Assembly (NCBI GenBank): GCA_023441965.1
Contig: JAEZNB010000102.1
Span: 1 to 42,266, forward strand
Reading direction: 5' to 3'
Length of the DNA: 42,266 nt
Source: Bacillota bacterium
Lineage (GTDB): Bacteria > Bacillota > Clostridia > Lachnospirales > Lachnospiraceae
Every line of letters starts with the position of its first letter. The stretch's first letter is position 1. The notes under the pieces are model-generated. The model saw nothing but the letters and a program-made list of their open reading frames with translations, ran no database searches and had not been told where the DNA came from. The translations under genes and the position numbers were made by a program. This document shows, piece by piece, positions 1 to 8,586 of this stretch.

Positions 1-46
1 GACTTAACGTTCTGCGAGGGGGAGGGGGGAAGCGAACGAGCCCACG

Positions 47-81
47 ACCCCTGCGAAACCGCGAAGCGGTTTTGTAGGGGT
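47..81 (+). other. Long hairpin just ahead of tyrS
   Basis: Bases 47-62 and 66-81 form a 16-bp stem (two G-U pairs) closed by a GAA loop. No T-run follows, so it is a poor intrinsic terminator. It ends 32 nt before the tyrS start. The flank at 1-46 is very G-rich. It could be the end of a tyrosine leader or a dispersed palindromic repeat. I do not see the conserved T-box sequence, but most of any leader would lie left of the window. Confidence 0.55.
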
Positions 82-113
82 TGAAAATAAATATGAAGAA
101 AGGATGGATCATA

Positions 114-1367
114 ATGGAACTTAAGAAGACGATGACAGAGCAGGAAGCAATTGAGGAGCAGCTGAAGATTATCCGGAAGGGTGCAGCGGAGCTGATATCC
201 GAGGAGGAGCTAAGGCAGAAGCTGATCAGGGCAAAGCAGGAGAAGAGACCTCTCACCATCAAGCTGGGACTGGACCCCAGCGCACCGGACATACATCTCG
301 GCCATGCGGTGGTGCTAAGAAAGATAAAGCAGCTGCAGGAGCTGGGACACCATGCGGTGATCATTATCGGGGATTTTACCGGAAAAATCGGGGACCCCAC
401 CGGGAAATCCAAGACGAGAAAGCCAATGTCTGAGGAACAGGTGAAGGAGAATGCCCGGACCTATACGGAGCAGATTTTTAAGATCATTGATCCCGTAAAG
501 ACCACAGTAAGGTTCAACAGTGAATGGCTGGCAAAGCTTCATTTCGAGGATGTCCTCCGGCTATCAGCCAGCACAACTGTGGCAAGACTTCTGGAGAGAG
601 ATGATTTTCATGAGCGGTACAAAAGTAAGGAAGCGATCGGACTCCACGAATTCTTCTATCCCTTAATGCAGGCTTATGATTCTGTTGAAATCAGGGCGGA
701 TCTTGAGCTGGGAGGAACAGACCAGACCTTTAACATTCTTATGGGCAGAAATCTTCAGGCCAGCTTCGGCCAGGAGCGGCAGATTGCCCTGTTCATGCCG
801 ATTCTGGAGGGACTGGACGGTGTGGAGAAGATGAGCAAGAGCCTGGGGAATTACATCGGTATCTTCGAGCCTGCCGAGGTGATGTTCAAGAAGGTCATGG
901 AGATACCGGATCATCTGATTCTTCGGTACTTCGAGCTGGCTACCGATGAGCATCCCGACCGGATCGAAGAAGTGAGAGGGCAGCTGCAGGAGGGAAGGAA
1001 TCCGAAGGAGCTTAAGCTGGAGCTGGCAGAGATCATCACCGGCTTGTATCACGGGAAGGAGGAGACAGAGGGAGCCAGGAAGTACTTCAGTAAGGTCTTT
1101 GAACAGGGTGGATTACCGGAAATCATGCTTCAGATCAAGCTTCCGAGTCAATGCATCAGCATCCTCGATATCGTTCCCTTCCTCCTTGATCAGAAGCTGA
1201 TCAGCTCCGGCAGTGAGTTCAGAAGACTGGTAAAGCAGGGTGGAGTCAGACTGGACGGTAAGCTTATAGAGGATATTGATATGATCCTGCCTAAGAGAGA
1301 ATTTGTTCTGAAGATCGGAAAGAAGCTCTTTTGCAGGTTTTCACCGGAGGATGGTCTGCAAGCATAA
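114..1367 (+). CDS. tyrS: Tyrosyl-tRNA synthetase
   Basis: This class I aminoacyl-tRNA synthetase charges tRNA-Tyr in the cytoplasm. The 417-residue protein has HLGH at 61-64, KMSKS at 239-243, and the tyrosine-pocket segments QAYDS and LELGGTDQ near 187-204. A C-terminal S4-type RNA-binding segment follows at about 345-410. KMSKS rather than KFGKT and the HLGHAVVLRK context fit the TyrZ-like subtype. ATG 114 is chosen because AGGATGG lies about 7 nt upstream and the protein then begins like family members. In-frame TTG 81 and ATG 93 would give longer forms, but TTG 81 overlaps the hairpin. The gene stands alone; no terminator was recognised after it. Confidence 0.95.
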   Translation: MELKKTMTEQEAIEEQLKIIRKGAAELISEEELRQKLIRAKQEKRPLTIKLGLDPSAPDIHLGHAVVLRKIKQLQELGHHAVIIIGDFTGKIGDPTGKSKTRKPMSEEQVKENARTYTEQIFKIIDPVKTTVRFNSEWLAKLHFEDVLRLSASTTVARLLERDDFHERYKSKEAIGLHEFFYPLMQAYDSVEIRADLELGGTDQTFNILMGRNLQASFGQERQIALFMPILEGLDGVEKMSKSLGNYIGIFEPAEVMFKKVMEIPDHLILRYFELATDEHPDRIEEVRGQLQEGRNPKELKLELAEIITGLYHGKEETEGARKYFSKVFEQGGLPEIMLQIKLPSQCISILDIVPFLLDQKLISSGSEFRRLVKQGGVRLDGKLIEDIDMILPKREFVLKIGKKLFCRFSPEDGLQA

Positions 1368-1440
1368 GAATAATGACAGGGATAAGTTTCGACTGCTGCA
1401 GGAATAGGATAAGTTAAAGCACGAAATTATCTGAAAAGAA

Positions 1441-1469
1441 TATACAAGAACCGCCTTTTTTGGTATAAT
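1441..1469 (+). promoter_or_regulatory. Putative promoter of the GH115 gene
   Basis: An extended -10, TGGTATAAT, lies at 1461-1469 with a weak -35 (TATACA, 1441-1446) 17 bp upstream. It is 87 nt before the GH115 start, which has a strong AAAGGAGGAAA site. The rest of 1368-1555 shows no other feature. Confidence 0.45.
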
Positions 1470-1555
1470 AAGCTTAAAAATAACTGCAGCCCTATAAGAT
1501 GCCATTACTATAGGAGAATAAAGAAAGTACTGCTAGCAAAAAAGGAGGAAATCTA

Positions 1556-4459
1556 ATGGATTTTATCAAAATGAATGCGAATGACACCGGGCTAAAGAAG
1601 GTGAAATGCTCCGTAAAGCCAAGCGGATATTTCGCATTGGCTGAGCATGGAAAGGTAGCTGATATCTGTGTTTCAGAACAGGACTTCAAGGGTGTGGCAA
1701 TTGCAGCTAAGGCTTTGACCGGAGACATGGAACTGGTAAGCGGACTGAAGGCGGAGGTAAAGAGTAAACCGGCCGGGGATTATGTAGTAATCGCAGGAAC
1801 GATTGGTCAGAGTGAGTGGATTGATCAACTGGCTGAAGCGGGTAAGATTGATATAAGCGGAATCAAGGGAACCTGGGAAACCTATGTGATGGAAACAGTT
1901 GAACAACCCTTCCCCGGTGTGAAGAAGGCCTTGGTGATTGCCGGCAGTAATAAGAGAGGAACGATTTATGGCATCTATAAGCTGTCTGAGATGATAGGAG
2001 TATCCGCCTGGGTATGGTGGGCAGACAGCTATCCTGTGAAGAGACAGGAGCTTTTGATTGCAGACGGAAGAATTGAGACGAAGGAGCCTTCCGTGAAATA
2101 CCGTGGTATCTTCATCAATGATGAAGAGCCCTGCTTCGGTGGCTGGTGCTGGAGTAAATTCGGCGGCATCAACTCTAAGATGTACGTCCATGTATTTGAG
2201 CTGATTCTCCGCCTGAAGGGTAACTATATGTGGCCTGCCATGTGGGGCAAGAGCATCAATATCGATGACCCGGAGAGTCCCAGACTGGCAAATGAGTATG
2301 GGATTGTGATGGGCACCTCCCACCATGAGCCCATGATGCGTGCCCAGAAGGAATGGACGGTTCTCGGTGATCAATATGGCGGTCATTCCAACTGGAACTA
2401 TCAGAGGAACCAGGAAGGTCTCTACCGCTTCTGGGAAGACAGAATTATTGAGAATAAGGATTATGAGAAGATTGTTACCGTCGGTATGCGTGGTGATGGT
2501 GACGAGGCTATGATCCAGGGTGGCAAAATCACGGATATTATCAGTTTGTATGAGAAGATTGTTACAGATCAGAGGGAAATTCTTGCGAAGCACATTCATC
2601 CTGACGTAACACAGATTCCACAGATGTGGGTTCTTTATAAGGAAGTGGAGGAATTCTATTCGGCAGGAATGAAGGTTCCCGAGGATATTACCTTAATGCT
2701 GTGTGACGATAACTTCGGAAATGTACGCCATCTCCCCATGGGAGAAATGAGAAATCATAAGGGCGGCTTCGGAATGTATTATCATTTCGATTATGTAGGC
2801 GGTCCCTTCTCCTATAAATGGATCAATAATATGCCTCTCCAGAAGACCTGGGAGCAGATGACCATGGCGTATGAGTACGGTGTGGATAAGATCTGGATTG
2901 TCAACGTCGGTGATTTAAAGCCGATGGAATTTCCGATTGAGTATTTCCTTGATCTGGCCTATGATATCGAGAAATGGGGCCAGAGAAATAAGGTGGACGA
3001 GTATACCTATTTATGGGCGAAGAAGGAATTTGGCGAAGAGTTCGCGAAGGATACTGCAAAGGTCTTAAGAGGCTATACGAAGATCAACGGTATCAGGAAG
3101 CCGGAGAATCTCTTCCCGGATACCTTCCATCCGGTAAACTATGGGGAAGCAGACCGAATCCTTGCGATGTATGAGGAGATCGCTAAGCTGGCGGAGGAGC
3201 TTCATGGCAAGCTGCCTGCTGAGAAGAAGGATTCCTTCTATCAGCTGGTACTTTATCCTGCGAAGGCTTCCTACCTGATCTATCGCCTCCATATCTACAC
3301 AAGCAAGAATCTGCTCTATGCGAAGCAGGGTAAGAATATGGCGAATCGGGTAGCCAGATATGTCAATGACAGCTTCGTCAAGGACCTGATCATGTCGGAA
3401 TACTATAATAATGAGATGTCCGGCGGAAAATGGACGCATATGATGACTCAGGGACATATCGGACAGACAGGTTGGCGGTCTGCCGAGGTTAATATTATGC
3501 CTTCCCTGAAGATGGTAACTACCGCCATGGGTGCCAAAATGGTGGTTACGGTTCCGAATGATGTGAAGGCCTATACGGAAGGTGCAGCCGTGCTTCCGAA
3601 TTTCACCAATGTTGGAAATGAAGAGCATATTATCCTTATAGGCAACAGTGGAGATACTCCATTGAATTACACCCTGACTACAGACAGTGATTGGATTCTC
3701 ATGAAGCAGGAAGGGGATGCGGAGTATGTATCCGGCAGCCTGACAGGAGGTAACCTGGAGGATTCCGTTATAAAGGTCAAAGCTGACTTTGGTAAGCTGG
3801 TAGGTAAGGATTACAGTGAAGGCAAAATCACCGTGAGCGGACCCGGCCGTACTGTTGAGGTTCATGTGAAAGCAGTCACTTATCAGACAGAGAATCTGCC
3901 ACCTGCTACCTTCATCGATGCCCAGGGCATTATAGCCATCGAAGCAGAGCATTATGCTGACAAGGTGTCTTATGGAGAGGGCAGCTGGGAGGTAATTGAG
4001 GATTATGGACGTACCCTGTCCTCCATGAAGGTATTTCCCACCAATTTGCCTGCGAAGAAGCCCGGTAAGGATGCTCCTTATCTAGAATACCGCTTCACTA
4101 CGAAGGCGAAGGGCAGGATTAAGGTGATCGTTTTCTCGGCTCCGACCAATAGTCTCTCCTCGGAGACAGGCATGAAATATGCTGTAGCTGTGGATGGGAA
4201 TAAGGAAAAGATTGTTGATACCTTTACAAATACAACGCCTGTAGGACATGGTAAGCTGTGGGATCTGGGTGTGATGCAGAACTGTAGGATAACCTCAACC
4301 AGGCATACCCTTGCTGATCAAGAGGTTCATACACTTCGGATCTATATGGTGGATGCCGGCTTCGTATTGCAAAGGCTGATCATAGAATGTGAAGGCAAGC
4401 TTCTGGAATGCTTTATCGGCCCTGAGGAAAGCTGCTATACACCGATCGTACGGGCATAA
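1556..4459 (+). CDS. GH115 alpha-glucuronidase, cytoplasmic
   Basis: GH115 enzymes remove (4-O-methyl-)glucuronic acid side chains from xylan or its fragments. The 967-residue protein has the family order. The N-terminal domain has NKRGTIYGIYKLSE and VWWADSYPV (about 125-165). The catalytic barrel has YRGIFINDEEPCFGGW (from about 182), LKGNYMWPAMWG and GTSHHEPMMRAQKEW. The C-terminal half ends in beta-rich GH115_C-like sequence (about 790-967). There is no signal peptide, so the substrate is probably imported aldouronic acids; that is inference. No sugar transporter or xylanase gene is adjacent. It may be co-transcribed with the HD gene 78 nt downstream. Confidence 0.93.
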   Translation: MDFIKMNANDTGLKKVKCSVKPSGYFALAEHGKVADICVSEQDFKGVAIAAKALTGDMELVSGLKAEVKSKPAGDYVVIAGTIGQSEWIDQLAEAGKIDISGIKGTWETYVMETVEQPFPGVKKALVIAGSNKRGTIYGIYKLSEMIGVSAWVWWADSYPVKRQELLIADGRIETKEPSVKYRGIFINDEEPCFGGWCWSKFGGINSKMYVHVFELILRLKGNYMWPAMWGKSINIDDPESPRLANEYGIVMGTSHHEPMMRAQKEWTVLGDQYGGHSNWNYQRNQEGLYRFWEDRIIENKDYEKIVTVGMRGDGDEAMIQGGKITDIISLYEKIVTDQREILAKHIHPDVTQIPQMWVLYKEVEEFYSAGMKVPEDITLMLCDDNFGNVRHLPMGEMRNHKGGFGMYYHFDYVGGPFSYKWINNMPLQKTWEQMTMAYEYGVDKIWIVNVGDLKPMEFPIEYFLDLAYDIEKWGQRNKVDEYTYLWAKKEFGEEFAKDTAKVLRGYTKINGIRKPENLFPDTFHPVNYGEADRILAMYEEIAKLAEELHGKLPAEKKDSFYQLVLYPAKASYLIYRLHIYTSKNLLYAKQGKNMANRVARYVNDSFVKDLIMSEYYNNEMSGGKWTHMMTQGHIGQTGWRSAEVNIMPSLKMVTTAMGAKMVVTVPNDVKAYTEGAAVLPNFTNVGNEEHIILIGNSGDTPLNYTLTTDSDWILMKQEGDAEYVSGSLTGGNLEDSVIKVKADFGKLVGKDYSEGKITVSGPGRTVEVHVKAVTYQTENLPPATFIDAQGIIAIEAEHYADKVSYGEGSWEVIEDYGRTLSSMKVFPTNLPAKKPGKDAPYLEYRFTTKAKGRIKVIVFSAPTNSLSSETGMKYAVAVDGNKEKIVDTFTNTTPVGHGKLWDLGVMQNCRITSTRHTLADQEVHTLRIYMVDAGFVLQRLIIECEGKLLECFIGPEESCYTPIVRA

Positions 4460-4484
4460 TAACGCTGCTTAATCCGGATATGGA

Positions 4485-4510
4485 CATCTGCAGGAGAGAT
4501 CCTGCAGATG
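4485..4510 (+). other. Perfect hairpin between GH115 and HD genes
   Basis: An 11-bp perfect stem (CATCTGCAGGA with its complement) encloses a GAGA loop. It lacks a T-run, so it is more likely an mRNA-stabilising or processing hairpin than a full terminator. Confidence 0.55.
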
Positions 4511-4537
4511 GATTACTAGATAGGGTGGGAATTACAT

Positions 4538-5173
4538 ATGAGAGAATATGAAGAACTCTTTGCTTATGTCAGAGATATCCTTGAGAAGTCTTCCGTTCAG
4601 GGCGGCAAACGTAAGTCCAGCATCGGCTACAGCCGTTTCAGCCACATAGAACGGGTTTATTCCTGGGCGAAAAGAATTCTGTCAGAGCTGTCTGCAGATA
4701 TCACCATCCATAAGGAGACTGTTTTGCTTGCATCCATATTCCATGATGCAGGGTATGGTGTCAATGAGGATAACTACTGTCATGCAGAGGAAAGTGCCAA
4801 AATCTGTGAAGCCTATCTGAAAGAGAAGGGTTATGATTGTCAGCTCATCAACCAGGTGGTGTATCTGGTAAGAAACCACTCAAAGAAGGAATTATTAGAA
4901 GAGAAGAATACACCCATTGAGTTGCTTGTGCTGATGGAAGCGGATTTACTGGATGATACGGCAGCCTTAGGACTTGTGATGGATGCGATGATCGTAATGA
5001 GAAAGAGAAAGCCTGATTTTCACAAGATTTATCAGCATATGCTGAAATATTCTGCGAAGCAAATAAAGATTAACCCTATGGTTACCGAACCGGCGAAGCG
5101 CTTCTGGAAAGAAAAACAGAAGCTGACGGAGGAATTTATCCGTCAGCTGGCCAGGGATCTGAATATAACTTAG
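4538..5173 (+). CDS. HD-domain phosphohydrolase
   Basis: The 211-residue protein has an HD metal-dependent phosphohydrolase layout: SHIERVYSWAK near 32-42 (first metal-ligand His), HDAGYG from residue 69, HAEES soon after, VRNHS near 109-113, and MEADLLDD near 133-140 (distal Asp). HD proteins hydrolyse phosphate esters of nucleotides or related compounds in the cytoplasm; the substrate here is unknown. It begins after a GGTGGG site, 78 nt behind GH115, and is closed by a strong terminator. There is no signal peptide or extra domain. Confidence 0.85.
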   Translation: MREYEELFAYVRDILEKSSVQGGKRKSSIGYSRFSHIERVYSWAKRILSELSADITIHKETVLLASIFHDAGYGVNEDNYCHAEESAKICEAYLKEKGYDCQLINQVVYLVRNHSKKELLEEKNTPIELLVLMEADLLDDTAALGLVMDAMIVMRKRKPDFHKIYQHMLKYSAKQIKINPMVTEPAKRFWKEKQKLTEEFIRQLARDLNIT

Positions 5174-5229
5174 TAACACAAGTATAGCCGATTCGTCTGC
5201 TTCAGATTGAATAAGAAGGATATTATGAG

Positions 5230-5281
5230 CTCCCTATATGACGGACAGTAGGAATATTGTCTGTCATATGGGGAGTTTATT
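5230..5281 (+). terminator. Strong intrinsic terminator of the HD gene
   Basis: An 18-bp stem (5230-5247 with 5258-5275, two G-U pairs) and a 10-nt loop are followed by TTTATTTA. It overlaps the stop codon of the convergent GNAT gene. The opposite strand lacks a good T-run, so it works best rightward. Confidence 0.85.
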
Positions 5282-5728
5282 TATACGTTTTTCCAGGTCT
5301 GTAAGGTATATTCCCTTAGCAATTTCTCTATCACCGACGATGGTGAAGCCGTGCTTTTGATATAGGCGAAGAGCTGGGAGATTCTGCTTCCCTGTACTGA
5401 CGATTGCTTTCTGCAATCCGGGAAGTGATAGAACCTGCGCCAGTAAGGCATCGGCGATTCCCCTTCTGAAATAGTCCGGATGAACGGCTACCCGGCAGAT
5501 ATCCAAGGTATGATTTTCTTCCGTATAAGACAGGAAGCCGGCCAGAATTTCGTTTACGAAATATCCGTAGAAGCTCTCGCCGCAATCCTTTAACTGCTCT
5601 TTGGTCTCCAGCAAGGGAGGGATTTCATCATAATTGATGATCTCGGCTTCAATCTGATACGAAGTCCTCTGTAATGAAAGAAGCTTGTCCAGAAGGACCG
5701 GATTTTGTAGATCGATTTTCTCTATCAT
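5264..5728 (-). CDS. GNAT family N-acetyltransferase
   Basis: The 154-residue protein is a single GNAT domain that transfers acetyl from acetyl-CoA to an amine; the substrate is unknown. The acetyl-CoA motif is seen in VAVHPDYFRRGIADALL (about 80-96), followed by a typical NLPALRLYQKHGF segment near 116-128. The start is supported by GGAG 7 nt upstream. It lies 82 nt behind aroA and may be the last gene of the aromatic operon, or may use a weak promoter in the gap. Its stop codon lies inside the convergent terminator hairpin. Confidence 0.85.
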   Translation of the reverse strand: MIEKIDLQNPVLLDKLLSLQRTSYQIEAEIINYDEIPPLLETKEQLKDCGESFYGYFVNEILAGFLSYTEENHTLDICRVAVHPDYFRRGIADALLAQVLSLPGLQKAIVSTGKQNLPALRLYQKHGFTIVGDREIAKGIYLTDLEKRINKLPI

Positions 5729-5751
5729 GTTATCTCCATTCTATCCGGATC

Positions 5752-5781
5752 ATCATGTCCTGCATGTGCACCCTGTGTCAA
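5752..5781 (-). promoter_or_regulatory. Possible weak promoter for the GNAT gene
   Basis: On the minus strand, TTGACA (5781-5776) is followed after 18 bp by CATGAT (5757-5752). The -35 is perfect but the -10 matches only 4 of 6. Read-through from aroA is equally likely. Confidence 0.25.
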
Positions 5782-5810
5782 TCGTAGCTATGTTTGAGCC
5801 CTAACAGAAC

Positions 5811-7142
5811 CTAGACATTCTGAAGACCCTGCAGATCGGAATAAAAGCCGGGATAGGAGATATCCACGCATTCCGGATGCAGGATGGTCACGGAACCCTC
5901 TGTCATCAGGTCTGCAACCGCAAAGGACATGGCAATTCTATGATCCGATTTACTGTCAATCACCCCTCCATGAAGTGGCTTTCCTCCTTCAATGATCATA
6001 CCGTCCTCTGTCGCCCTGATCTTTGCTCCTAAGAGGGACAGGTTATGAACCATGGTATCGATTCGATTGGATTCCTTCACCTTCAGCTCAGAAGCATCCC
6101 GGATCACGGTTCTCCCTTTAGCGAAGCAGGCAAGCACTGCTATGACAGGAATTTCATCTATCAGAGTAGGGATGATGCTGCCTCCGATCTCGATTCCATG
6201 AAGTTCACTATGACGTACCAATATATCTGCCACAGGCTCACCGCCATGGTTGGTAGCATTCAGTAAGGTAATATCGGCACCCATCTGCTTACAGACCTGA
6301 AGAATTCCGTCTCGGGTCGGATTAATGCCGACATTTTTAATCAGAAGCTCCGAATTCGGGACAAGCAGCCCTGCTGCGATAAAGTAAGCGGCAGAAGAGA
6401 TATCACCGGGAATGGTGATGCTTAAGCCCGTCAGTCGGGGCTCCGGCCAGATCGTGACTGTGGTGTTCTCGCTCTTAAGCTTAGCGCCGAAGCCTGCCAG
6501 CATAAGCTCTGTGTGGTTTCTGGACAGATAAGGCTCCGTAACGGAGCTTTCTCCTTCAGCATAAAGACCGGCCAGGAGGATACAGGATTTCACCTGGGCG
6601 GAGGCAATCGGAGAATTGTAGTGGATTCCGGTCAGCCGCTGGTAAGCTTTGTTCATATTCCGCAGATCCGATTCAGCGCCGTCTCCGGAGTTGATCACTA
6701 AGGGAGCACAGCCGTTCCCCGCTTCACTATAGATATCGGCACCCATCTGCTGAAGAGGGGTCAGTATCCTGCCCATCGGACGGCGCCTGATGGAATCGTC
6801 CCCGGTCAGGACGGAAGCAAAGGGCTGGCCGCACAGGATGCCTGAAATCAGCCGCATGGTGGTACCACTATTGCCTACATCCAATAGCTCCGAAGCCTGG
6901 CTTAATCCATGGAGTCCCTTCCCATAAACCGTTACCCTATTCTGTGAGGAAGCATTTTCAATCCGGATTCCCAGCTGACGAAAGCAGCGGATGGTTGACA
7001 GACAATCCGCTCCTTGCAGGAAATTCGAAACTTCAGTTTTTCCCTCAGCCAGAGCACCGAACATCACTGCCCGATGTGAGATGGATTTGTCTCCGGGGAC
7101 AGACAGACTGCCCTTCAGGGGAATTGTTTTCTGATTGCTCAT
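5811..7142 (-). CDS. aroA: EPSP synthase (3-phosphoshikimate 1-carboxyvinyltransferase)
   Basis: This enzyme joins phosphoenolpyruvate to shikimate-3-phosphate, the sixth shikimate step. The 443-residue length is normal. Visible motifs are LSVPGDKSISHR (13-24), VGNSGTTMR (89-97), RRPMGRILTPL, SAQVK, NPTRDGI, DEIPVIAVLACFA, KVKESNRID and SDHRIAMSFA. DKS, SAQVK and NPTR are the signatures of class II enzymes, the group containing glyphosate-tolerant forms. The Gly of the NSGTT loop is kept, so tolerance cannot be assumed. The start has AGGAG close upstream. It lies 192 nt behind tyrA in the leftward aromatic operon. Confidence 0.95.
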   Translation of the reverse strand: MSNQKTIPLKGSLSVPGDKSISHRAVMFGALAEGKTEVSNFLQGADCLSTIRCFRQLGIRIENASSQNRVTVYGKGLHGLSQASELLDVGNSGTTMRLISGILCGQPFASVLTGDDSIRRRPMGRILTPLQQMGADIYSEAGNGCAPLVINSGDGAESDLRNMNKAYQRLTGIHYNSPIASAQVKSCILLAGLYAEGESSVTEPYLSRNHTELMLAGFGAKLKSENTTVTIWPEPRLTGLSITIPGDISSAAYFIAAGLLVPNSELLIKNVGINPTRDGILQVCKQMGADITLLNATNHGGEPVADILVRHSELHGIEIGGSIIPTLIDEIPVIAVLACFAKGRTVIRDASELKVKESNRIDTMVHNLSLLGAKIRATEDGMIIEGGKPLHGGVIDSKSDHRIAMSFAVADLMTEGSVTILHPECVDISYPGFYSDLQGLQNV

Positions 7143-7334
7143 GTTGGACTCCTTCTGATATCATTCTATCTTCTCGTTCGTATCGTGTAAGAAATATGGA
7201 TGCTATGCTTAAGCTTATATCTTGTATGTTTGCTCGTTATCATTCGCTATCGATGCTCATAGGCTCCTTTGCACCGGGAATCCTTCTGTTTCATTCCGGA
7301 AGGAAGCAGGCGGATCCCTTGATCAGGAAATCTG

Positions 7335-8468
7335 CTACCGTTCATATACCCGGTAGTTATATCTCCTCAAAAGAGTCTTTGCATTTTCTTCCGCAGTCTC
7401 TTCATAGAATTCAATCCGGAGGACTCCTTCCTCAAACTCACGGTTATGGATGATACCGATATTCTTAATACTGATTTGATTGCTGGCCAGCAGGGTAGCA
7501 ATTGTAGCTATGGCACCTGCCTCGTCCATGATGTCCAGATAGATTTCATATACCTTCTTTATTAAGCCATGGGCTTTGTTCGGTATGGAGCTGCGGTATT
7601 CTCCGGCAGTATCAAACATCCGGTATAGATAATCACCATCCTGTGCGGTCAGAGCCTCCGATACCTTCCGCAGACTGTCTATATAGCGATGTAAAGCCTG
7701 CTTGATGACCGGTCCATTGGTCAGGCAGATATCCTGCCACATGATGGGAGAGGAGGAGGCGATTCTTGTGATATCCTTGAAGCCCCCTGCAGCCAAAGCC
7801 CTCATTTTCTCGGCCTTATCATCGGACTCGCGGACCAGGTTGACCAATTGGGCAGCAATGATATGGGGGAGATGGCTGATGGCAGCAGTAATTTCATCAT
7901 GCTCTCCGGCATCCAGTATAATTGGGATAGAGCCCATCCTCTCCACCAGGCTGTGGAGGAGATGGATTTTGTCCTCCGGAGTTTTATCCGTAGGAGTCAG
8001 AATATAATAGGCATTTTCCAGGAGCAGGGCATAGGAGTTAAGGTAACCGGTTTTCTCGGAGCCGGTCATCGGGTGACCACCGATGAACTGCTCTTTCAGA
8101 CCAAGCTCTTCCGCTGCTGAATGGATATTTCCCTTAACACTGCCAACGTCTGTCAGGATACAGGAGGGTTTGATGAGCGTCTTTAGCTGCTTCAGATAGC
8201 TGATATTAGACAGCACCGGAGCACAAAGAAAGATTAAGTCACATTCCGGGATTCCGACATCCAAAGAGGAGGTAACGGAGTCCAGGACCTGGTCGGCCAT
8301 GGCTGCCTGCAGGTCAGAGCTCGGATGCTCCTTATGATAATCATAGGCCCATAGGATAAAGTCGGGTTGTACCTTCTTCAAGGCTCTTGCGATGGAGCCT
8401 CCGATCAATCCAAAACCGATAAAACCTATTCTTTGTATGCTGCTAAATTCACACTCACTTCCGTTCAT
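7335..8468 (-). CDS. tyrA: Prephenate dehydrogenase with C-terminal ACT domain
   Basis: This enzyme oxidises and decarboxylates prephenate to 4-hydroxyphenylpyruvate, the tyrosine branch. The 377-residue protein opens with an NAD-binding site, GFIGFGLIGGS (15-25). GGHPMTGSEKTGY (from about 129) and ISHLPHIIAAQL are prephenate-site segments. The last roughly 70 residues (from EAGAIATIATLL) form an ACT domain, which in this family usually gives feedback control by an aromatic amino acid. GGAGG stands 6-7 nt before ATG 8468. The 192-nt gap to aroA contains no ORF or clear promoter. Confidence 0.94.
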   Translation of the reverse strand: MNGSECEFSSIQRIGFIGFGLIGGSIARALKKVQPDFILWAYDYHKEHPSSDLQAAMADQVLDSVTSSLDVGIPECDLIFLCAPVLSNISYLKQLKTLIKPSCILTDVGSVKGNIHSAAEELGLKEQFIGGHPMTGSEKTGYLNSYALLLENAYYILTPTDKTPEDKIHLLHSLVERMGSIPIILDAGEHDEITAAISHLPHIIAAQLVNLVRESDDKAEKMRALAAGGFKDITRIASSSPIMWQDICLTNGPVIKQALHRYIDSLRKVSEALTAQDGDYLYRMFDTAGEYRSSIPNKAHGLIKKVYEIYLDIMDEAGAIATIATLLASNQISIKNIGIIHNREFEEGVLRIEFYEETAEENAKTLLRRYNYRVYER

Positions 8469-8565
8469 GGATACCTCCCGTTTTTATTCTCATGCCTTGA
8501 CTTGCATTGCGGCTGTTGCAGACAGGAATCTGCCGGATACCTCATATGGATACAATACCGCGAGG

Positions 8566-8581
8566 CTATACTTAAGTATAG
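8566..8581. repeat. 16-bp perfect palindrome between aroF and tyrA
   Basis: CTATACTTAAGTATAG is a perfect palindrome just after the aroF stop, in the 118-nt gap before tyrA. It could be a short hairpin or a protein site; no function is known. Confidence 0.4.
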
Positions 8582-8586
8582 TTTCA

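Noticed and set aside
1673..3952. Two long minus-strand frames (about 308 and 295 codons) opposite the GH115 gene
   Set aside because: They lie fully antisense to a clear GH115 protein, have no ribosome sites, and their products look like antisense translation with no recognisable domain.
6944..7453. 169-codon plus-strand frame across the aroA-tyrA junction
   Set aside because: It overlaps both real genes antisense and has no ribosome site or domain.
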